Source: Paludibacter sp.
Lineage (GTDB): Bacteria > Bacteroidota > Bacteroidia > Bacteroidales > Paludibacteraceae
Assembly (NCBI GenBank): GCA_031284665.1
Contig: JAITXR010000328.1
Coordinates: 1 to 9,439 of the forward strand
Reading direction: 5' to 3'
DNA length: 9,439 nucleotides
The translations under genes were made by a program, and so were the position numbers. How positions within the stretch are numbered: position 1 is the first letter of the stretch; each line of letters begins with the position of its first letter. The notes below the pieces were generated by a model that saw only the letters and a program-made list of their open reading frames with translations, was not told where the DNA came from and did no database searches. Shown here one piece after another: positions 5,575 through 9,439 of the stretch.

Positions 5575-6819
5575 ATGGCAGTAACAAAGCAAAATAATTT
5601 TGACAAATTAATAGACAATGTTTATCAAACACATTATCTATTGCAAGAAAACGCACAAAGGTCTGTTAATCAAAACCTTACTATTCGCAATTGGATTATT
5701 GGGAATTACATTGTAGAATTTGAGCAAAATGGCGAAGACCGCGCACAGTATGGTACTAAATTGCTTGAAAATATGGCTAAAAAGATAAAAGCCAAAGGAA
5801 TTAAAGGTTTGGATTTGCGCACATTAAGAAGTTGCAGGACATTTTATATGGTTTATCCTCAAATTCGGCAGGCAGTAACTGCCAATTTTGAAAAAGCAAT
5901 TTCTACCTCGTCAATTAAACCATTACCAATTCGGGGGTCAGTGACCCCCGAATTACAAACGCCCGAATATCAACATGATACAATTCGCGGGTCAGTGTCC
6001 CGCGAATTCAAACAGGCAAAAGTGGAAGATGTTATTATTACCGCTTTTGAGGGTTTTTCAATTCAGCAAACAGCATCTGCCAAATTACAAGAAGAATATC
6101 CAATACCTTCCGAAATATTTCTTTCTCGTTTAAGTTTTACGCATTTTGTAGAATTATTGCGAAAAAACGACCCTTTGGAACGCCTGTTTTATGAAGTAGA
6201 AACGATAAAAAACAATTGGAGTGTCAGGGAATTGGCACGTGCAATGGACACCGCCTTGTATATTCGGACAGGGCTATCTAAAAACAAAGAATCAATCATT
6301 GCGAAATTTAAAAACCAAAAACCTGCTCAAAATGTAGATGTAATTCGCGACCCATATTTTTTGGAATTTCTCGGTTTGGAGGAAAAAACAGAGTATAGCG
6401 AGTCGGAATTGGAACAAGCCATTTTAAATAATTTACAACATTTCTTGATTGAACTTGGCACAGGCTTTTGCTTTGAAGCTCGACAAAAACGGATTACCTT
6501 CGACAATACCCATTATCGAATTGACTTGGTTTTTTATCATCGCATTCTGAAAAGCCACTTTCTAATTGATTTAAAAATTGGAAAATTTGACCACGCAGAT
6601 GCGGGACAAATGAATGTGTATTTGAATTATTTTACAGAAAATGAAATGTCGGAAGGCGATAACCCTCCAATAGGGCTAATACTTTGCGGTGATAAAAACG
6701 AAACATTGGCACGATATGCAACTACCGGAATTGACAATCAACTTTTTGTTTCAAAATATCTAGTAAATTTGCCTGACAAAAAAGTTCTGGAAGAGTTTAT
6801 AAGAAAAGAATTAGTATGA
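5575..6819 (+). CDS. YhcG/DUF1016-family PD-(D/E)XK nuclease
   Basis: A 414-residue cytoplasmic protein, full length for the family (E. coli YhcG is about 375). The N-terminal DUF1016_N domain covers about 10-100, with 'RNWIIGNYIVEFEQNGEDRAQYG' split over 38-60 and 'GLDLRTLRSCRTFYMVYP' at 78-95. The C-terminal nuclease domain covers about 185-410, with 'LSFTHFVELL' (186-195). Its PD-(D/E)XK core is Asp317 in 'YRIDLVFYHR' and Asp332-x-Lys334 in 'LIDLKIGKF', then Gln345 in 'GQMNVYLNYF'. The family is predicted to cut DNA, but its role is unsettled; genomic mobility and defence links are inferred, not shown here. ATG 5575 is the only plausible start because an in-frame stop lies at 5560-5562. 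The domain linker is encoded by two palindromic repeats (5928-6008), and the whole gene is bracketed by 65-bp direct repeats, suggesting acquisition as a cassette. Confidence 0.93.
   Translation: MAVTKQNNFDKLIDNVYQTHYLLQENAQRSVNQNLTIRNWIIGNYIVEFEQNGEDRAQYGTKLLENMAKKIKAKGIKGLDLRTLRSCRTFYMVYPQIRQAVTANFEKAISTSSIKPLPIRGSVTPELQTPEYQHDTIRGSVSREFKQAKVEDVIITAFEGFSIQQTASAKLQEEYPIPSEIFLSRLSFTHFVELLRKNDPLERLFYEVETIKNNWSVRELARAMDTALYIRTGLSKNKESIIAKFKNQKPAQNVDVIRDPYFLEFLGLEEKTEYSESELEQAILNNLQHFLIELGTGFCFEARQKRITFDNTHYRIDLVFYHRILKSHFLIDLKIGKFDHADAGQMNVYLNYFTENEMSEGDNPPIGLILCGDKNETLARYATTGIDNQLFVSKYLVNLPDKKVLEEFIRKELV
5928..5954 (+). repeat. In-frame 27-bp palindrome, copy 1
   Basis: AATTCGGGGGTCA (5928-5940) is followed by one central G and its exact reverse complement (5942-5954): 13 perfect pairs. 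It is read in frame as residues 118-127 (PIRGSVTPEL) in the linker between the nuclease domains and is more GC-rich than the surrounding gene. Confidence 0.97.
5982..6008 (+). repeat. In-frame 27-bp palindrome, copy 2
   Basis: AATTCGCGGGTCA (5982-5994), central G, and TGTCCCGCGAATT (5996-6008) form 12 of 13 pairs, with one T/T mismatch (5992/5998). It is 24/27 identical to copy 1 and starts 54 bp (18 codons) after it, leaving a 27-bp spacer. It encodes residues 136-145 (TIRGSVSREF). Two of the three differences are a compensated G:C to C:G pair exchange. Confidence 0.97.
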
Positions 6820-6880
6820 AAATTGCAAAATCCCGCCTCTCATTTGCCACAGGCAAACGGTATCTGCGTGTAATGAAATG

Positions 6881-6945
6881 CAACTTTGTTTTTCTTTAAC
6901 ATTACAATAAGATACTATTTCCTAAGAAAATAGTAATTTTGTACG
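6881..6945 (+). repeat. 65-bp direct repeat, copy 2 (upstream of maeB)
   Basis: Partner of 5433-5497 (62/65 identical, 43-bp exact block 6903-6945), 1448 bp downstream. Its 3' edge is 74 nt before the maeB ATG. Nothing recognisable as a transposase, integrase or terminal inverted repeat lies between the copies; only the DUF1016 gene does. Confidence 0.97.
6913..6941 (+). promoter_or_regulatory. Putative promoter/operator of maeB within repeat copy 2
   Basis: Identical to the element at 5465-5493. TACTATTT (6913-6920) and AAATAGTA (6928-6935) flank a 7-nt spacer, and TAATTTTG (6934-6941) serves as the -7 box. The predicted leader to maeB is about 72 nt. Exact conservation of this part of the repeat while the outer part drifted suggests it matters. 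No clear -33 element is seen. Confidence 0.45.
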
Positions 6946-7019
6946 TTTTTATTATTTGTGTGTTTAGAAAAATAGCACTCTGAAAATTAACAAGATAAAT
7001 CATAACTATCAATTACAAT

Positions 7020-9314
7020 ATGCCAAAATTCACCAGAGAAGATGCGCTGAACTATCACGCATTGGGCGGAAAGCCCGGAAAAATTGAGGTTGTGCCCACA
7101 AAACCTCACAGTACACAACTTGACCTCTCGCTTGCTTATTCGCCGGGCGTGGCGGAACCTTGCCTCGAAATCGAAAAAGACGAAAATACCGCCTACGACT
7201 ATACTTCAAAAGGAAATCTTGTTGCCGTAATATCCAATGGCACAGCGGTTTTGGGATTGGGCGACATTGGCGCACTTGCCGGAAAACCTGTGATGGAAGG
7301 CAAAGGATTGTTGTTCAAAATTTTTGCCGGAATAGATGTTTTTGATATTGAAATCAACGAAAAAGACCCGAAAAAATTTGTAGAAATTGTGAAGGCTATT
7401 TCGCCAACTTTTGGCGGTATCAATTTGGAAGACATCAAAGCACCCGAATGTTTTGAAATCGAAGAACGTCTGAAAGAAGAACTCGACATTCCGATTATGC
7501 ACGACGACCAGCACGGAACGGCAATTATCTCAACGGCAGGATTGCTCAATGCTTTGGAACTGATTGGGAAAAAGATTGAAGACGTAAAAATTGTGGTCAA
7601 TGGTGCCGGTGCGGCTGCCAATTCCTGCACTTTGCTTTATATGGCACTTGGAGCACGGCTCGAAAATATTGTGATGCTTGATTCAAAAGGAGTTATCAGC
7701 ACCAAACGCACCGATTTGAACAGCAGAAAAAAACCTTTCGCCACTTCGCGCGAAATTACTACCCTTGCCGAAGCGGTAAAAGATGCCGATGTATTTGTTG
7801 GATTGTCGGTGGCTGGGGTGCTGACAAAGGAAATGGTGCGCACGATGAATGCTAATCCAATAGTGTTTGCGCTTGCCAATCCCAATCCCGAAATTACCTA
7901 CGAAGATGCGATGGAAGCCCGTAAGGATATTATTTTTGCCACAGGACGTAGCGACTATCCCAACCAAATTAATAATGTGCTGGGATTTCCATATATTTTC
8001 AGAGGCGCACTGGACAGTCGCGCAACGAAAATTAACGAGGCAATGAAGGTGGCTGCCGTCAAGGCAATTGCCGAAATGGCGAAAAAAGCCGTTCCTGACA
8101 TTGTCAATTCGGCTTATGGCATCAAAAAAATTAATTTTGGCAAAGAATATATTATTCCAAAACCCAACGACCCGCGATTGCTTACAACTGTTGCTCCGGC
8201 AGTGGCAAAAGCCGCTATGGAATCGGGTGTGGCACGCAAGCAAATAACCGATTGGCAGGAATACAAGGCGTTTTTGCGCAAAATGATGGGCAACGACAGT
8301 GCTTTGCTGCGGCATATCTACGATGTTGCCCGCCGCAATCCCAAACGTGTGGTGTTCAGCGAATCTTTGCACGTAAATATGCTCAAAGCCGCTCAACGCG
8401 CACTCTCTATGGGCATTTGCCAACCAATTCTTTTGGGTAACGAAGAAAAAATAGCAAGTGTGGCTGCCGAAAACGGCATTGACCTGACGGGAATTGAAAT
8501 TGTAAACCTGCGCCACGACCGCGAAGAAACACGCCGCACCGAATTTGCAACGCGACTTTCTGCCAAACTTGCACGAGAGGGAATGAACTTCAACGAGGCT
8601 TACGACAAAATGTTTAGCCGAAATTATTTTGGAATGATGATGGTAGAATGCGGAATGGCAGATGCCTTAATTACAGGCGTTTATACCAAATATACAGAAC
8701 TTATTCAAACGGCAAAAGAGGTTATTGGTGTGCGCGAAGGCTTGAAAAACGTTGCTGCAATGCACATTCTGAACACCAAAAAGGGTATGTATTTCTTTGC
8801 AGATACGCACTTCAACCGCCACCCCGATGAGGAAACGCTGGTTGATATTGCCAAACTGACTTACAACACAGTGAAATATTTTATCAAAGAACCTGTGATG
8901 GCAATGCTTTCGTACTCAAATTTTGGCTCTGACAAAGACGGCAGCCCCGCAAGTATCCACAGAGTGATTGATACTTTGCACAAAGAATGTCCCGAAATGC
9001 AGATTGACGGCGAGATGCAGGCTAATTTTGCACTCAATAAAAAATTGCGAGATAAAAAATATCCATTTTCAAAAATAGCCGGAAAAGATGTTAATACGCT
9101 GATTTTCCCAAATTTAACTTCGGCTTACACCGCGCATAAAATGCTTGTGCAAATGGGTGTTGGCGAAAGCATCGGACCTATTCAAATGGGATTAAACAAA
9201 CCCATTCATATCCTTGATGTAGAAAGTTCTGTTCGCAGCATTGTTGATATGACAGCGTTTGCGGTGGTTGATGCTATTTTATCAGAAGGGAAAGCGAGTT
9301 TGATTGCAGAATAA
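7020..9314 (+). CDS. maeB: NADP-dependent malic enzyme with C-terminal phosphotransacetylase-like domain
   Basis: A 764-residue cytoplasmic enzyme, close to the usual length of MaeB (about 760). It decarboxylates malate oxidatively to pyruvate and CO2, forming NADPH. The N-terminal malic domain (about 15-160) has 'SLAYSPGVAEPC' with catalytic Tyr40, 'MEGKGLLFK' with Lys95, and metal ligands Glu137/Asp138 in 'NLEDIKAPE' and Asp162/Asp163 in 'IMHDDQHGTA'. The NAD(P)-binding domain (about 165-420) has the Rossmann glycine loop 'VNGAGAAANS' (193-202) and 'VFALANPNPE' (282-291). Residues about 430-764 form a phosphotransacetylase-like domain with 'MLSYSNFGS' (629-637), 'DGEMQANFALN' (663-673) and 'IGPIQMGLNKP' (718-728); in this fusion family it is regulatory (acetyl-CoA responsive) rather than known to be catalytic. 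Every key motif is intact. Long minus-strand frames across it, such as 7683-8516, are shadows. It is transcribed alone, ending at the hairpin at 9331. Confidence 0.98.
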   Translation: MPKFTREDALNYHALGGKPGKIEVVPTKPHSTQLDLSLAYSPGVAEPCLEIEKDENTAYDYTSKGNLVAVISNGTAVLGLGDIGALAGKPVMEGKGLLFKIFAGIDVFDIEINEKDPKKFVEIVKAISPTFGGINLEDIKAPECFEIEERLKEELDIPIMHDDQHGTAIISTAGLLNALELIGKKIEDVKIVVNGAGAAANSCTLLYMALGARLENIVMLDSKGVISTKRTDLNSRKKPFATSREITTLAEAVKDADVFVGLSVAGVLTKEMVRTMNANPIVFALANPNPEITYEDAMEARKDIIFATGRSDYPNQINNVLGFPYIFRGALDSRATKINEAMKVAAVKAIAEMAKKAVPDIVNSAYGIKKINFGKEYIIPKPNDPRLLTTVAPAVAKAAMESGVARKQITDWQEYKAFLRKMMGNDSALLRHIYDVARRNPKRVVFSESLHVNMLKAAQRALSMGICQPILLGNEEKIASVAAENGIDLTGIEIVNLRHDREETRRTEFATRLSAKLAREGMNFNEAYDKMFSRNYFGMMMVECGMADALITGVYTKYTELIQTAKEVIGVREGLKNVAAMHILNTKKGMYFFADTHFNRHPDEETLVDIAKLTYNTVKYFIKEPVMAMLSYSNFGSDKDGSPASIHRVIDTLHKECPEMQIDGEMQANFALNKKLRDKKYPFSKIAGKDVNTLIFPNLTSAYTAHKMLVQMGVGESIGPIQMGLNKPIHILDVESSVRSIVDMTAFAVVDAILSEGKASLIAE

Positions 9315-9330
9315 ATTCAAGTAACAATTA

Positions 9331-9367
9331 AAAAGCAGGACGTATTGTATATGCCCTGCTTTTTTTT
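9331..9367. terminator. Bidirectional intrinsic terminator between maeB and a convergent gene
   Basis: AAAAGCAGG (9331-9339) pairs with CCTGCTTTT (9355-9363) across a 15-nt loop, and the plus strand continues as an 8-T run (9360-9367). On the minus strand the same stem ends in CTTTTT, so it can also stop the convergent transcript whose gene ends at 9381. It begins 17 nt after the maeB stop. Confidence 0.88.
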
Positions 9368-9380
9368 GTGCTATGCCCTG

Positions 9381-9439
9381 TTATTCATTATAAATCACAT
9401 TCAAAACTGTTGCGCCAACTGCGTTAAGCGTCTGTTTGT
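9381..9439 (-). CDS. 3' end of an unidentified convergent gene (partial)
   Basis: On the minus strand one frame is open from the window edge to a TAA at 9383-9381, giving 18 residues ending in LNAVGATVLNVIYNE. The composition is protein-like, the other two frames hit stops quickly, and the shared terminator sits just beyond the stop, as expected for a real gene end. Eighteen residues are too few to name a family. Confidence 0.5.
   Translation of the reverse strand, partial: KQTLNAVGATVLNVIYNE

Noticed and set aside
5552..5584. 10-codon leader ORF overlapping the nuclease start
   Set aside because: It is very short, lacks any regulatory-peptide pattern or attenuator hairpin, and is expected by chance in an A-rich leader.
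5928..6008. Paired palindromes as the start of a CRISPR array or a transcription terminator
   Set aside because: There are only two units with a 27-bp coding spacer, no T-run and an uninterrupted reading frame, and no cas gene is seen.
6843..6857. Hairpin TTTGCC-ACA-GGCAAA after the nuclease gene, as a terminator
   Set aside because: The 6-bp stem is perfect but no T-run follows it, so it is not a credible intrinsic terminator, though it may stabilise the transcript end.
5433..6945. Complete insertion sequence or transposon around the nuclease gene
   Set aside because: There are no terminal inverted repeats, no short target-site duplication and no transposase; 65-bp direct repeats fit duplication or homologous recombination better.
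7683..8516. 277-codon open frame on the minus strand
   Set aside because: It lies wholly inside maeB, whose plus-strand protein has all family motifs. The antisense product is rich in Cys, His and Phe, as expected of a shadow frame, and no family is recognisable.
7020..9314. Malic enzyme fused to a phosphotransacetylase-like domain as a novel fusion
   Set aside because: This two-part architecture is the normal one for the MaeB family, so it is not unusual.

Overview
The window is most likely from a member of the Bacteroidota. The sequence is AT-rich, most starts lack a Shine-Dalgarno sequence, several promoters carry the TAnnTTTG -7 box of that phylum, and the gene families (rubrerythrin, fused malic enzyme, Wzx/Wzy polysaccharide genes) fit an anaerobic or microaerobic member. 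Genus cannot be read from the sequence. No tRNA, rRNA, CRISPR array, transposase or integrase was seen.

Left half, minus strand (4450 down to 1): a tightly packed surface-polysaccharide operon. In transcription order it holds a Wzx-type flippase (3098-4450), a WfgS-like family 2 glycosyltransferase (2327-3079), a second, divergent family 2 glycosyltransferase (1388-2224), a Wzy-type polymerase (117-1385), and the first 35 codons of a GT-B glycosyltransferase (1-107) that runs off the window. Together they would build a lipid-linked repeat unit, flip it across the inner membrane and polymerise it. The leader before the flippase holds two short tandem repeats.

Middle: a rubrerythrin gene (4693-5268, minus) with a clear terminator (4629-4669). 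Its promoter has a TTTC-N19-TAACTTTG core, and two tandem ATAG-N7-CTAT-like dyads lie directly upstream, resembling OxyR sites. A 306-base divergent intergenic region separates it from a plus-strand gene for a YhcG/DUF1016 PD-(D/E)XK nuclease (5575-6819).

Right half, plus strand: after a 200-base gap comes the malic enzyme/phosphotransacetylase-like fusion gene maeB (7020-9314). It ends at a bidirectional terminator (9331-9367) shared with the 3' end of an unidentified convergent gene (9381-9439).

Two structures are not explained by ordinary annotation. First, the nuclease gene is bracketed by 65-bp direct repeats (62/65 identical, 43 bp exact). Each repeat carries a -7 box overlapped by an interrupted palindrome and lies about 75-78 bases before the next start codon, so the nuclease gene and maeB appear to share a duplicated promoter/operator and the nuclease looks like an inserted cassette. 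Second, the linker between the two nuclease domains is encoded by two copies of a 27-bp palindrome separated by exactly 27 bp. The two copies differ by a compensated base pair that keeps the hairpin at the cost of an amino-acid change, as expected for an in-frame palindromic repeat element.
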